Positions 41,767-50,950 of a stretch of DNA of 64,000 bases are shown here, in pieces; position 1 is the first letter of the stretch; each line of letters opens with the position of its first letter. This DNA is from Streptomyces sp. S.PB5. Lineage in GTDB: Bacteria; Actinomycetota; Actinomycetes; Streptomycetales; Streptomycetaceae. Position numbers and translations under genes: made by a program. Location: assembly GCF_030403745.1 (NCBI RefSeq), contig NZ_JAQMWP010000013.1, forward strand, positions 186,001 to 250,000, in the 5' to 3' direction. The notes beneath the pieces are model-generated. The model had not been told where the DNA came from, ran no database searches, and saw nothing but the letters and a program-made list of their open reading frames with translations.

Positions 41767-43647
41767 ATGCAGCCCTTGGCACCCGAGGACCCCGCACACA
41801 TAGGCCCGTACCGCCTCGTCGCCCGGCTCGGCGCAGGGGGTATGGGGCGGGTGTTCCTCTGCCGGGGCGAGGACGGACGTACCGCCGCCGTGAAGCTGGT
41901 GCGGGGCGAGGTCGCCGAACAGGAGGAGTTCCGGCGGAGGTTCGCCCGTGAGGTGGCGGCGGCGCGGCGGGTGAGCGGGGAGTGGACCGCGGGCGTCCTG
42001 GAAGCGGACACCTCGGCCGAACTGCCCTGGGTGGCCACGGAGTACGTGCCGGGACCGACCCTGCGGGCCGTGGTTCGCGGCGACTTCGGGCCGCTGCCCT
42101 CCGCCTCCGCGCATGTCCTCGCCCACCGTCTCGCGCAGGCGCTCCAAGCCGTGCACGGGGCGGGGCTGGTCCACCGTGACCTCAAGCCGTCCAACATCCT
42201 GCTCACCGTCAACGGGCCGCGGGTGATCGACTTCGGCATCGCGCGGGCGCTGGACACGTCGCCGGACAGCACGCTCACGCCTGCCGGATCTCTGCTCGGG
42301 ACACCGGAGTTCATGTCGCCGGAGCAGGTGCGGGGGGAGCGGGTGGGGCCGGCCGGGGATGTGTTCTCGCTGGGGAGTGTGCTGGTGTACGCCGCGACGG
42401 GGCGTTCGCCGTTCGTGGGCGAGTCCGGCAGTGATGGCATGGCCGCGCATGCGCTGATGTTCCGTATCGCCTATGAGGAGCCGGATCTCACCGGCGTACC
42501 CGAAGTGATCGTGGACCTGGTCCGGGAGTGCCTGGCGAAGGAGCCGGGTGACAGGCCGGCGGTGGCCGACGTCGTCGGGCGCACACGACGGGCTCCGGCG
42601 GGGGCCTGGCTGCCGGGTGAGCTGCTGGACCGGCTGGACCGGGCGGCCGCACAGCCGGTGCCGGAGGGGCCGCGGCGGGGAGAGCCGGAGGGGACGGGGG
42701 CACCCGGACTCACCGGGTTCCCGGACTTCCCGGAGCCGGTGGAATGGGAACGGCCACGGGACCTGCTGGACATGCCGGAGGCGGGCATCGCGCCGCCGCG
42801 TGTCCGGGAGACGGCCGTGGAGCCCCGCTCTCGGGTGCGACTCTGGGCGGCGGTCGCCCTGCTGGTGACGCTGGTGGCGCTGGGAAGCGGGCTCACGCTG
42901 GAAGCCGCCACGGCGATCCGGGGCGCCCTCTCGGGCGGCGGCTCGGAGCCCGCCGTGCAGACACCGGCGCGCAGGCCGTCGTTCGCCGGGGCGTGGCGCC
43001 TCACCCTCGGGGGACACGATCCCCTGTTCACGGTCCGGCTGGACCTCGTCGAGGGTGCGGCCCCCGGTGAGAAGGGCGCCACCGTGCTCGCGGCGACGAG
43101 CAACGCGATCTGCGCGGGCAGCGCGAAGGTGGTGTCCCGCGCGGACACCGTCCTGACCCTGGGCGGGTTCGATGTGCGCCGGATCGGACCCGGTGACGGC
43201 AAGGCGTCGAGCCGGTGCGGGCTGCCGCTCACCATGCGGATCGCGTCGGACAGGGACGACAGCCTGACGTGGCTGCAGTCCGAGGAGTGGTCCCTGGGCT
43301 TCGAGTCCGCCGGGGACCGTGAGCTCCGCGTCCCCAAAGGGCTCCAGGGCGCGTGGTACGCCGACCAGGAGGGCCTGCGTGTCACGGTCCTGCCCGGCCG
43401 GGTGGGCTCCCTCGCCGTGCGCGGCGTCCAGGACCACGACGGTCTGCACTGCGAGTGGGAGGCCGCACTGATGGACATCGGCTGGGACGGGCTCGTCACC
43501 ACCGGAGCCCAGATCGTCGAAGCCGGGTCGGACCCCACGTGCGCATCGAGCCAGGCGCCCTACACCTACGACCTGATGACCATCAGGGTGCTGACCCGCA
43601 GCAGCCCCCAGGGCGCCACGGTTCTGCACCTGCGCCGCCACCCCTGA
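41767..43647 (+). CDS. receptor-type Ser/Thr protein kinase
   Basis: 626 residues. A PknB-like kinase domain (residues 12-275) has GAGGMGRVFLC, VKLV, the catalytic HRDLKPSNILLTVNGPRVIDFGIA and a C-lobe with LGTPEFMSPEQV. A Pro/Gly-rich juxtamembrane linker leads to one TM near residues 358-385 (LWAAVALLVTLVALGSGLTLEAA) and an extracytoplasmic domain of about 240 residues with four Cys, repeating a beta-rich unit (GAWRLTLGGHDPLFTVRLDLVEG, then GAWYADQEGLRVTVLPG). It follows fxsA by 205 bp on the same strand. Whether it belongs to the fxs locus is unclear. Confidence 0.92.
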   Translation: MQPLAPEDPAHIGPYRLVARLGAGGMGRVFLCRGEDGRTAAVKLVRGEVAEQEEFRRRFAREVAAARRVSGEWTAGVLEADTSAELPWVATEYVPGPTLRAVVRGDFGPLPSASAHVLAHRLAQALQAVHGAGLVHRDLKPSNILLTVNGPRVIDFGIARALDTSPDSTLTPAGSLLGTPEFMSPEQVRGERVGPAGDVFSLGSVLVYAATGRSPFVGESGSDGMAAHALMFRIAYEEPDLTGVPEVIVDLVRECLAKEPGDRPAVADVVGRTRRAPAGAWLPGELLDRLDRAAAQPVPEGPRRGEPEGTGAPGLTGFPDFPEPVEWERPRDLLDMPEAGIAPPRVRETAVEPRSRVRLWAAVALLVTLVALGSGLTLEAATAIRGALSGGGSEPAVQTPARRPSFAGAWRLTLGGHDPLFTVRLDLVEGAAPGEKGATVLAATSNAICAGSAKVVSRADTVLTLGGFDVRRIGPGDGKASSRCGLPLTMRIASDRDDSLTWLQSEEWSLGFESAGDRELRVPKGLQGAWYADQEGLRVTVLPGRVGSLAVRGVQDHDGLHCEWEAALMDIGWDGLVTTGAQIVEAGSDPTCASSQAPYTYDLMTIRVLTRSSPQGATVLHLRRHP

Positions 43648-43655
43648 TCAACCGA

Positions 43656-43688
43656 ACGCCCCCGGCAGCCGAAGCCGGCCGGGGGCGT
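43656..43688. terminator. bidirectional terminator between kinase and purA
   Basis: A perfect 11-bp stem ACGCCCCCGGC (43656-43666) / GCCGGGGGCGT (43678-43688) with an 11-nt loop occupies the 61-bp gap between two convergent stop codons. Confidence 0.75.
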
Positions 43689-43708
43689 ACGCGCGACACC
43701 AGGGCGCG

Positions 43709-44992
43709 TCAGATGAACTTGTTGATCTCGATCGTCTCGTCCCGGCCCGGACCCACGCCGATCGCCGAGATCGGGGCGCCCGACATCTCCTCCAGCGCCT
43801 TCACGTACGCCTGGGCGTTCTTCGGGAGGTCCGAGAAGGACTTCGCCTTGGTGATGTCCTCGGACCAGCCGGGGAGGGTCTCGTAGATCGGCTTCGCGTG
43901 GTGGAAGTCGCTCTGGGAGTAGGGGAGTTCCTCGACGCGCTTGCCGTCGATCTCGTAGGCGACGCAGACGGGGATCTGCTCCCAGCCGGTCAGCACGTCC
44001 AGCTTGGTGAGGAAGAAGTCCGTCAGGCCGTTCACGCGGGTCGCGTAGCGGGCGATGACCGCGTCGAACCAGCCGCAGCGGCGGTCACGGCCGGTCGTCA
44101 CGCCCCGCTCGCCGCCGATGCGGCGCAGCGCCTCGCCGTCCTCGTCGAAGAGCTCCGTCGGGAAGGGGCCCGAGCCGACGCGGGTGGTGTACGCCTTGAG
44201 GATGCCGATGACGCGGCTGATCTTCGTCGGACCGACGCCGGCGCCCGTGCAGGCGCCGCCCGCGGTCGGGTTCGACGAGGTCACGAAGGGGTACGTGCCG
44301 TGGTCGATGTCCAGGAGGGTGCCCTGGCCGCCCTCGAAGAGGACGACCTTGTCGGCCTCCAGGGCCTGGTTCAGGACCAGGACCGTGTCGGCGACGTACG
44401 GCTTCAGGCGGTCCGCGTAGGACAGCAGCTCCTCGACGACCTTGTCGGCCTCGATGGCGCGGCGGTTGAACACCTTGGTGAGGAGCTGGTTCTTGCCGTC
44501 CAGCGCCGCTTCGACCTTCTGGGTGAGGATCGACTCGTCGTAGAGGTCCTGGATGCGGATGCCCACGCGGTTGATCTTGTCGGCGTAGGTCGGACCGATG
44601 CCGCGCCCGGTGGTGCCGATCTTCCGCTTGCCGAGGAAGCGTTCCGTCACCTTGTCGACGGTGACGTTGTACGGCGTGATGATGTGAGCGTTACCGCTGA
44701 TCAGGAGCTTGGACGTGTCGACGCCTCGCTCGTTCAGCCCGTTCAGCTCGGAGAACAGGACCGACGGGTCGACGACGACACCGTTGCCGATGACCGGGGT
44801 GCACCCCGGCGAGAGGATTCCGGAAGGGAGCAGGTGCAGGGCATACTTCTGGTCGCCCACGACCACCGTGTGGCCGGCGTTGTTGCCGCCCTGGTAGCGC
44901 ACCACATAGTCGACAGACCCGCCTAGCAGGTCCGTCGCCTTTCCCTTGCCTTCGTCACCCCACTGAGCACCGAGCAGCACAAGTGCGGGCAC
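43709..44992 (-). CDS. purA: adenylosuccinate synthetase
   Basis: 427 residues. It joins IMP and aspartate using GTP to give adenylosuccinate in AMP synthesis. The P-loop-like GAQWGDEGKGKATDLL (residues 7-22), RYQGGNNAGHTVV with the catalytic His, the IMP-binding GTTGRGIGPTYADK and TTGRDRRCGWFDA are all present. The length is normal. It is monocistronic, convergent with the receptor kinase and divergent from the DGK-like gene. Confidence 0.97.
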   Translation of the reverse strand: MPALVLLGAQWGDEGKGKATDLLGGSVDYVVRYQGGNNAGHTVVVGDQKYALHLLPSGILSPGCTPVIGNGVVVDPSVLFSELNGLNERGVDTSKLLISGNAHIITPYNVTVDKVTERFLGKRKIGTTGRGIGPTYADKINRVGIRIQDLYDESILTQKVEAALDGKNQLLTKVFNRRAIEADKVVEELLSYADRLKPYVADTVLVLNQALEADKVVLFEGGQGTLLDIDHGTYPFVTSSNPTAGGACTGAGVGPTKISRVIGILKAYTTRVGSGPFPTELFDEDGEALRRIGGERGVTTGRDRRCGWFDAVIARYATRVNGLTDFFLTKLDVLTGWEQIPVCVAYEIDGKRVEELPYSQSDFHHAKPIYETLPGWSEDITKAKSFSDLPKNAQAYVKALEEMSGAPISAIGVGPGRDETIEINKFI

Positions 44993-45141
44993 GCGCGTAC
45001 ACCCCTTCCGGGCGGGGCATGTCCAAGGTCAGGGGCGTACGCTGCACGGCCTTGTGCCTCGTACCCCGGCGACCTGCTTCGGCCACCGACGGCCGTCGTC
45101 GGCCGTTCACCCGTCGGACCCGGTTGCCCCGGAATAGACGA

Positions 45142-45169
45142 AGCCCCTGGCGCAATAGCGCAAGGGGCT
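45142..45169. terminator. stable hairpin upstream of the DGK-like gene
   Basis: AGCCCCTGGCGC-AATA-GCGCAAGGGGCT, a 12-bp stem with one mismatch and a 4-nt loop, lies 34 bp upstream of the start at 45203 between divergent genes. It could be a terminator shielding the gene or an attenuator in its leader. No downstream U-run was seen. Confidence 0.45.
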
Positions 45170-45202
45170 CTTGCACAAAGATGCTACCCGAGGAAGCGAG
45201 GC

Positions 45203-46051
45203 ATGACCGAGGTGGCGACTTCCGACCAGCTCCTTGTGGTCATCGACCCGGTCGCCCGGCGGACGGACGGCGAGTCCGTGCGGATCGCGAAAGACGTGCT
45301 CAGCGCGGGTGCGGCCACCAAAGTGTGTCTGCCGGAGGGGCCCGAGGAATTCGCCCGGGTACTGGCCCGAAGGGGCTCCCGGCGACCCGTCGTGGTGGGC
45401 GACGACCGGGCTCTGCTGCGGGCGGTGTCCCTTTTGCACCGGCAGCGGGAGCTGGCCGGATGTGTGCTGTCGTTCGTGCCGGTGGGCGGAGTGTTCTCCG
45501 TGGCCCGGTCGCTGGGCGTGCCCACGGGCGCGGTGGCGGCCGCGCGGACGGTCCTGGACGGCGTGGAGCGCCGGCTCGACCTGCTCGTCGACGACAGCGA
45601 CGGGGTGGTGCTGGGTGCGCTGCGGATCCCGGCGCTACCGGTTCTTCCGGAGGGCGAGCCCGTGGAGGACTCCCCGGCGCATCCCTGGCTGCGGACCTGC
45701 CAGTCCCTCGTACGCACCCTGGTACCCGCCCGTCCGCCCCGGACCGCCCCCGACCCCGGGCCCCGGCCCTCCCGGCTGCGGGTCGAGGTGGACGGCGTCC
45801 TCCTCGTCGACCTCGACCAGCCCGTGGAGACGGTCTCGGTGACCCCGGGCGCCTCGGGCACGGCCGCGGTGTCGGTACGCCCCCTCTCGGTCGGCGCGGA
45901 GGCCTCACCGCTGGAGGCGTGGGGACGGACCGTCACGGTGTCGGGGGCGGACTTCCGCTACCGCGCGGACTCCGGCGTGGGCGGACCGGTACGGAGGCGG
46001 ACGTGGACGGTGTGGGAGGGTGCCCTGGGGCTTACGTTGCCAGGGCAGTGA
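45203..46051 (+). CDS. diacylglycerol kinase-like protein
   Basis: 282 residues resembling the DAGK/sphingosine-kinase fold: LLVVIDPVARRTDGESVRIAKDVLSAGAATKV (strand-helix), VVVGDDRALLRAVSLLHRQRELAGCVLSFVPVGGVFSVARSLGVP and a C-terminal beta domain. The classical GGDGT loop is replaced by GDDRA and the GTxND region by PVGGVFSVA, so catalytic competence is uncertain. It is likely a conserved actinomycete DAGK-family member. It starts ATG 45203 and is followed at 8 bp by a small gene, likely co-transcribed. Confidence 0.72.
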   Translation: MTEVATSDQLLVVIDPVARRTDGESVRIAKDVLSAGAATKVCLPEGPEEFARVLARRGSRRPVVVGDDRALLRAVSLLHRQRELAGCVLSFVPVGGVFSVARSLGVPTGAVAAARTVLDGVERRLDLLVDDSDGVVLGALRIPALPVLPEGEPVEDSPAHPWLRTCQSLVRTLVPARPPRTAPDPGPRPSRLRVEVDGVLLVDLDQPVETVSVTPGASGTAAVSVRPLSVGAEASPLEAWGRTVTVSGADFRYRADSGVGGPVRRRTWTVWEGALGLTLPGQ

Positions 46052-46059
46052 GGACACCG

Positions 46060-46476
46060 ATGAGCCAGTACTTCGAGCTGGACGGCGAGACCCTGTGGAA
46101 CCCGTCGAACGGGGCCGCACGGCTCTTCCTCGCACATGTGCGGATCTACGAGGGGGAGCTGGGCATCACGTCGGGCTTCGGGCCTATGGAGAACGACGAG
46201 TGCCAGGTCGACCCGGCCGCCCTCGCCTCCTTCGCGGACGCCCTGATCGAGCTGCACGACCGCACCCCGCACGCCGTCGTCGACGCGCTCTCGGAGGGTT
46301 TCGTCGCGACGGTCCTGGTGCTGGCAGAGCGGGCCGGCATCGAGGTACGGCGCCCCGTCGTCGCGGTCGGCTTTGAGGGGCTGCGGGACGTACAGGTGCC
46401 ACTGCCCGACGCCGAGGACAGGGCCGTAGGGCTGCGGGAGCGGGCGGGTCTTCTGGGGCGCCGGATGCCGCGCTAG
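46060..46476 (+). CDS. conserved hypothetical protein
   Basis: 138 residues from ATG 46060 (GAGGA upstream), eight bases after the DGK-like stop. The sequence MSQYFELDGETLWNPSNGAARLFLAHVRIYEGELGITSGFGPMENDECQVD is followed by a helical part and a C-terminal RAVGLRERAGLLGRRMP. No TM, signal or catalytic motif was seen, and the family is not recognised. It shares four bases with the convergent Uma2 gene end. Confidence 0.8.
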   Translation: MSQYFELDGETLWNPSNGAARLFLAHVRIYEGELGITSGFGPMENDECQVDPAALASFADALIELHDRTPHAVVDALSEGFVATVLVLAERAGIEVRRPVVAVGFEGLRDVQVPLPDAEDRAVGLRERAGLLGRRMPR

Positions 46477-47093
46477 GCGTCGGGCTGGTCGTCGGCTTCC
46501 TCGGCAGGGGCCTGGAAGCCATCGGTGTCGAGCGTGCAGTCGAACGGGGCGGGCATCGGAAGCTTCTCGCCGAAGGGCCGCGTGCAGTGCGACTCATATC
46601 CCTTGGCGGAAGGCGTCCAGAAGACAGTGGCCTGCTCTTCCTGCATGTCGAGGACCAGATAGACGGGGACACCCGCCCTTCCATATACCCGGACCTTGTC
46701 GGTCAGGTCGTCGTCGCGGGTGGAGGTGGAGGTCAGCTCGCCGACGAAGACGAGGGCCTCGCCGTCCAAGCGGTTGCTGCTCGTCCGGGACACCTGGCGG
46801 GGCGCCGCATGGATGTCCGGTCCGAACGCCCGCTCATCTCCTGGAAAGACGTACAAGAACGGGCTGGAGCTGATGCGGTGCCCTTCAGGAAGATGCGGCC
46901 GAAGCTGATCACGCACCACCTCCATGACGTCCTCGTAGTACCCCTTCGACCACGGCGACAAGACGATGCTCCCGCTGATGATCTCGGCCTTGTAACCGTC
47001 GGGCACAATCAGCTCGTCGAGGTCATCCAGCAACGCCTCGAAGCTGCGGGGCTCGGTGCCGCTTATCGTCGGTCGCTCAGTCATCAGTGTCAT
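46473..47093 (-). CDS. Uma2 family (PD-(D/E)XK-like) protein
   Basis: 206 residues from ATG 47093, which follows AAAGGGAGG. The Uma2/DUF820 signature is clear: LIVPDGYKAEIISGSIVLSPWSKGYYEDV, LRPHLPEGHRISSSPFLYVFPGDERAFGPDIHAAP, and the catalytic-like strands ALVFVGELTSTSTRDDDLTDKVRVYGRAGVPVYLVLD. These are predicted restriction-endonuclease-fold enzymes, abundant in Streptomyces and without known targets. It is a stand-alone gene. Confidence 0.9.
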   Translation of the reverse strand: MTLMTERPTISGTEPRSFEALLDDLDELIVPDGYKAEIISGSIVLSPWSKGYYEDVMEVVRDQLRPHLPEGHRISSSPFLYVFPGDERAFGPDIHAAPRQVSRTSSNRLDGEALVFVGELTSTSTRDDDLTDKVRVYGRAGVPVYLVLDMQEEQATVFWTPSAKGYESHCTRPFGEKLPMPAPFDCTLDTDGFQAPAEEADDQPDA

Positions 47094-47128
47094 GATGCGC
47101 CCTCCCTTTGGCGCAGACCAGCCACCAC

Positions 47129-47887
47129 TCACAGTAGCCGGTCGATCACATCCTCGTGATCGCTTTCGTCCTTCAGCCCCACCCCCGTGCCCCTCAACTC
47201 CCGAGCCCGCCCCATCAACCCCGCCAGCTTCCCCGCCGCCCCCTCGTACGACAGCCCCAGCGGCGGCCGGATGTTGGACAGGCAGTTCCGGTCGGCGTCC
47301 GTCGTCTCGCCGGGCACCGGCCGGTACGTCAGATACGCGCCCAGCGAGTCCGCCGCCGACATGCCGGGGCGCTCGCCGACCAGGACGACGACCATCGCCG
47401 CGCCCATCGCGGAGGCCACGTCGTCCCCGAGGGCCACGCGCGCTTGCTCGGCCAGCACCACCGGGGCGACCCGCCAGTCGCCGAGCCGCGCGACCGTCTC
47501 GCGCACCACCGCCGCCGCGTGCTCGTGCACCGCCCGGCTGGACAGCCCGTCCGCGACGACGAACACCACGTCCCACTCCCCCGCCGGCAGATGCGCACGG
47601 TCGGTGGCGTCCAACCGGCGGCCCAGATCGGGGCGTTGGAGGTAGGTCAGCCGGTCACCGGCCGCGCTGCGGACCCGTACCGTCGGCATGCCCGTCAGCT
47701 CGGCCGCGACCCGGTCCGGGTCGAAGGGGGAGTGAACCGCGTCCCGGGCCGCCGCATGCGCGGTCTGCAACTCCAGTCGGTGTCTTGTCGGGAGCGCCGA
47801 GCCGGAGCGGCCGAGGCCGATGCGGGCCTGGGTGTGGCGGCGCAGGGAGGTCCACAACTCTCCGCCTCCCACGGCTACTTCACTCAT
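47129..47887 (-). CDS. eutC: ethanolamine ammonia-lyase small subunit
   Basis: 252 residues from ATG 47887, overlapping the eutB stop (4 bp); the in-frame ATG upstream lies inside eutB. The EutC features are RIGLGRSGSALPTRHRLELQTAHAAARDAV, TYLQRPDLGRRLD, VFVVADGLSSRAVHEHA and the C-terminal ADRNCLSNIRPPLGLSYEGAAGKLAGLM. With EutB it forms the cobalamin-dependent lyase that converts ethanolamine to acetaldehyde and ammonia. There are no other eut shell genes nearby. Confidence 0.95.
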   Translation of the reverse strand: MSEVAVGGGELWTSLRRHTQARIGLGRSGSALPTRHRLELQTAHAAARDAVHSPFDPDRVAAELTGMPTVRVRSAAGDRLTYLQRPDLGRRLDATDRAHLPAGEWDVVFVVADGLSSRAVHEHAAAVVRETVARLGDWRVAPVVLAEQARVALGDDVASAMGAAMVVVLVGERPGMSAADSLGAYLTYRPVPGETTDADRNCLSNIRPPLGLSYEGAAGKLAGLMGRARELRGTGVGLKDESDHEDVIDRLL

Positions 47888-49266
47888 GCCGCCAGTTCCC
47901 TTCCGATCGCCGTCAGCGGATGGCCGCCCGGCACTTCCCTGATGGCCCCGCGTTCGTCCAGCAGACCGATCGACGACAGCCACGCCTCGAACTCCGGTGC
48001 CGGGCGCAGGCCCAGGACCTCTCGCAGGTACAACGCGTCGTGGTACGAGGCCGATTGGTAGTTGAGCATGATGTCGTCGCCGCCCGGCGTGCAGATCACG
48101 AAGGACGCCCCCGCGACGCCCAGCACGGTGAGCATCGTCGCCACGTCGTCGTCATCGGCGTCCGCGTGGTTCGTGTAGCAGATGTCCAGGCCCATCGGCA
48201 GGCCGAGCAACTTGCCGCAGAAGTGGTCCTCCAGGGCGGCGCGGAGGATCTGGCGGCCGTCGTAGAGGTACTCCGGGCCGATGAAGCCCACCACCGTGTT
48301 CACCAGCAGGGGGTCATAGCGCCGCGCCACCGCGTACGCCCTCGCCTCCACCGTCTGCTGGTCCACCCCGTGGTGCGCGTCGGCGGAGAGCGCGGCGCCC
48401 TGGCCGGTCTCGAAGTACATGACGTTCCGGCCGACCGTGCCCCGCTCCAGCTTCAGGGCGGCCTCGTGGGCCTCGTCGAGCAGGCTCAGCGTCACGCCGA
48501 AGGACGCGTTCGCCGCCTGCGTACCGGCGATCGACTGGAAGACCAGGTCCACGGGCGCCCCGCGCTCCATCAGGTCCACGCTCGTCGTGACATGACACAG
48601 CACGCAGGACTGGGTGGGGATGGCGTAGCGCTGGATCACCCCGTCCAGGAGTTCCAGCAGGTCCCGTACCGCCTTGGGGCTGTCCGTCGCCGGGTTGATG
48701 CCGATGACCGCGTCGCCCGAGCCGAGCAGCAGGCCGTCCAGCAGGGCCGCCGCCACACCGGCCGGGTCGTCGGTGGGGTGGTTGGGCTGGAGGCGGGTCG
48801 CGAGGCGTCCCGGGAGGCCGATCGTCGAGCGGAAGGCCGTGATCACCTGCACCTTCCGCGCCACGGCCACCAGGTCGGCGTTCCCCATCAGCTTCGACAC
48901 CGCCGCCACCATCTCGGGCGTGAGCCCCGGCGCCACAGCCGTCAGCGCCTGCGAGTCCGCCGCCAGCAGCCACTCCCGGAACTCACCGACCGTCATCCCC
49001 GCCACCGGCGCGAACGCCTCCGCGTCATGCGTGTCCAGGATCAGCCGGGTCACGTCGTCCGTCTCGTACGGGATCAGCGGCTCGGTCAGAAACGTCGCGA
49101 GCGGGACCTCCGCCAACGCCCAGCGTGCCGCGACCCGTTGGCGCGCGCTCGTCGCCGCGAGGCCGGCGAGGTGGTCGCCGGAGCGTTCGGGGCTCGCGGC
49201 GGCGAGGAGGCGGGCGAGGGTGTCGAAGCGGTGGCGTTCACCGCCGAGGACTGACGTGTAGCTCAT
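47884..49266 (-). CDS. eutB: ethanolamine ammonia-lyase large subunit
   Basis: 460 residues from ATG 49266. Typical EutB segments include ANEAKSD-region equivalents (LMGNADLVAVARKVQV), GINPATDSPKAV, PTQSCVLCHVTTSVDLMERGAPVDLVFQSIAGTQAANASFG, YFETGQGAALSADAHHGVDQQTVEARAYAVAR, and GLDICYTNHADAD near the C-terminus. It is catalytic and binds ethanolamine and adenosylcobalamin. The operon eutB-eutC is divergent from an APC-type permease at 49438. Confidence 0.96.
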   Translation of the reverse strand: MSYTSVLGGERHRFDTLARLLAAASPERSGDHLAGLAATSARQRVAARWALAEVPLATFLTEPLIPYETDDVTRLILDTHDAEAFAPVAGMTVGEFREWLLAADSQALTAVAPGLTPEMVAAVSKLMGNADLVAVARKVQVITAFRSTIGLPGRLATRLQPNHPTDDPAGVAAALLDGLLLGSGDAVIGINPATDSPKAVRDLLELLDGVIQRYAIPTQSCVLCHVTTSVDLMERGAPVDLVFQSIAGTQAANASFGVTLSLLDEAHEAALKLERGTVGRNVMYFETGQGAALSADAHHGVDQQTVEARAYAVARRYDPLLVNTVVGFIGPEYLYDGRQILRAALEDHFCGKLLGLPMGLDICYTNHADADDDDVATMLTVLGVAGASFVICTPGGDDIMLNYQSASYHDALYLREVLGLRPAPEFEAWLSSIGLLDERGAIREVPGGHPLTAIGRELAA

Positions 49267-49367
49267 GCCGGGGACCGTACGAGGCACGTGTTGCCGTGAG
49301 ATTTCCGTGCGCGTTCCTCGAAGTTCTAAAGGTCTGGTTGACAAACATTTAACGCCCCGAGACCCTT

Positions 49368-49384
49368 GGCCGACTTATTCGGCC
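49368..49384. promoter_or_regulatory. inverted repeat upstream of the permease
   Basis: GGCCGA-CTTAT-TCGGCC, a 6-bp inverted repeat, lies 54 bp upstream of the permease start. A TTGACA hexamer lies at 49338-49343 in the same divergent region. Either could be part of shared control of eutBC and the permease, but neither is proven. Confidence 0.35.
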
Positions 49385-49437
49385 TACAGAGTTCCGGTCC
49401 AGCAGACGAGCACACCCGTAGCAGAGAGGCCAGCCCG

Positions 49438-50946
49438 ATGGCAGTGGACGAGGGAGTCGCCCCAGCGGCGAAAACAGACGAGGGCGGTACCGTCCACCGG
49501 CTCAAGCCCAATGCCGTGGGCCTGCTGGGGGTCGTCTTCATGGCGGTGGCCACCGCCGCGCCCATCACCGCGATGACCGGCAACGTGCCCTTCATGGTGT
49601 CCGCCGGAAACGGCATCGGCGCCCCGGCGAGCTATCTCGTCGCAATGGTCGTGCTGGCAATCTTTTCCGTCGGCTTCACCTCGATGGCGAAGCACATCAC
49701 CTCCACCGGAGCCTTCTACGGCTTCATCTCCTACGGCCTGGGCCGCACCGTCGGCCTCGCCTCCGGACTGCTCGCGACCTTCGCGTACGTCGTCTTCGAA
49801 CCGGCGCTCATCGGCATCTTCTCGACCTTCGCGACCGAGACGCTGAAGGACCAGACCGGGGTCGACATCCCCTGGTGGGCGTTCGCGGTCCTGATGCTGG
49901 CGATCAACGCGACCGGCACCTGGTTCGGTGTCTCGGTCGCCGAGAAGCTGCTCGTCGTGCTCCTCGCGACCGAGGTGACGATCCTCGCGGCGATGGCGAT
50001 ATCCGTAGCCCTGCACGGCGGCGGCCCCGACGGCTTCAGCCTCGACCCGGTCAACCCGGTCAACGCCTTCCACGGCACGAGCGCGGGCCTCGGGCTCTTC
50101 TTCGCCTTCTGGTCGTGGGTCGGCTTCGAGTCGACGGCGATGTACGGCGAGGAGTCCCGCAACCCGAAGAAGATCATCCCCAAGGCCACGATGATCTCGG
50201 TCCTCGGCGTCGGCATCTTCTACGTCTTCGTCTCCTGGATGGCCATCACGGGTACGGGCCAGTCGGACGCGGTCAAGGTCGCCACCGAGAGCCCCCTCGA
50301 CCTCTTCTTCAACCCCACCGAGCAGTACGTCGGCCACTGGGCGGTCGTCGTCATGCAGTGGCTGATGATCACCGGCTCGCTCGCCTGCGGCATGGCCTTC
50401 CACAACTGCGCCGCCCGCTACATGTACGCGCTGGGCCGGGAGGGCGTGCTCCCGTCGCTGAAGAACACCCTCGGGCGCACCCACGCCAGGCACGGCTCGC
50501 CGCACATCGCGGGCCTGGTCCAGACGGTCGTGACCGCCGTGCTGCTCCTCGCGTTCTGGGCCGCCGGCAAGGACCCGTACACCGGTACGTACGTCCTGCT
50601 CGCCATCCTCGGCACCATGGCGATCCTCGTCGTCCAGGCCGTCTGCTCGTTCGCGGTGCTGGTCTACTTCCGCAGGAACCACCCCGAGAGCCGCCACTGG
50701 TTCAAGACCCTCGCCGCCCCGCTCATCGGCGGCGTCGCGATGCTCGCGGTGGTCGCGCTGCTGGTGTCCAACATGGGTGCGGCGGCGGGCACCGAGTCGG
50801 GCTCGCTGGTGCTGAAGGCGACGCCGTGGCTGGTGGCGCTGGTCGCGGCGGCGGGGATCGGGTACGCGCAGTACCTGAAGCGGCGGGACCCGGCCCGCTA
50901 TCAGCTGCTGGGCCGGACGGTGCTGGAGGAGACGAAGGAGCGGTAA
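49438..50946 (+). CDS. APC-family amino acid/ethanolamine permease
   Basis: 502 residues from ATG 49438, which has AGAGAGG upstream; the in-frame ATG at 49366 lies in the promoter region. There are twelve hydrophobic helices; the first carries the family loop KPNAVGLLGVVFMAVATAAPITAMTGN. Later helices include SWVGFESTAMYGEESRNPKKIIPKA, which matches the APC consensus. Divergence from eutBC makes ethanolamine uptake the likely role, by analogy with Eat-type permeases; an amino acid substrate remains possible. Confidence 0.88.
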   Translation: MAVDEGVAPAAKTDEGGTVHRLKPNAVGLLGVVFMAVATAAPITAMTGNVPFMVSAGNGIGAPASYLVAMVVLAIFSVGFTSMAKHITSTGAFYGFISYGLGRTVGLASGLLATFAYVVFEPALIGIFSTFATETLKDQTGVDIPWWAFAVLMLAINATGTWFGVSVAEKLLVVLLATEVTILAAMAISVALHGGGPDGFSLDPVNPVNAFHGTSAGLGLFFAFWSWVGFESTAMYGEESRNPKKIIPKATMISVLGVGIFYVFVSWMAITGTGQSDAVKVATESPLDLFFNPTEQYVGHWAVVVMQWLMITGSLACGMAFHNCAARYMYALGREGVLPSLKNTLGRTHARHGSPHIAGLVQTVVTAVLLLAFWAAGKDPYTGTYVLLAILGTMAILVVQAVCSFAVLVYFRRNHPESRHWFKTLAAPLIGGVAMLAVVALLVSNMGAAAGTESGSLVLKATPWLVALVAAAGIGYAQYLKRRDPARYQLLGRTVLEETKER

Positions 50947-50950
50947 CTCC

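Noticed and set aside
45142..45169. Riboswitch upstream of the DGK-like gene
   Set aside because: Only one simple hairpin is visible, with no multi-stem structure or known aptamer motif.
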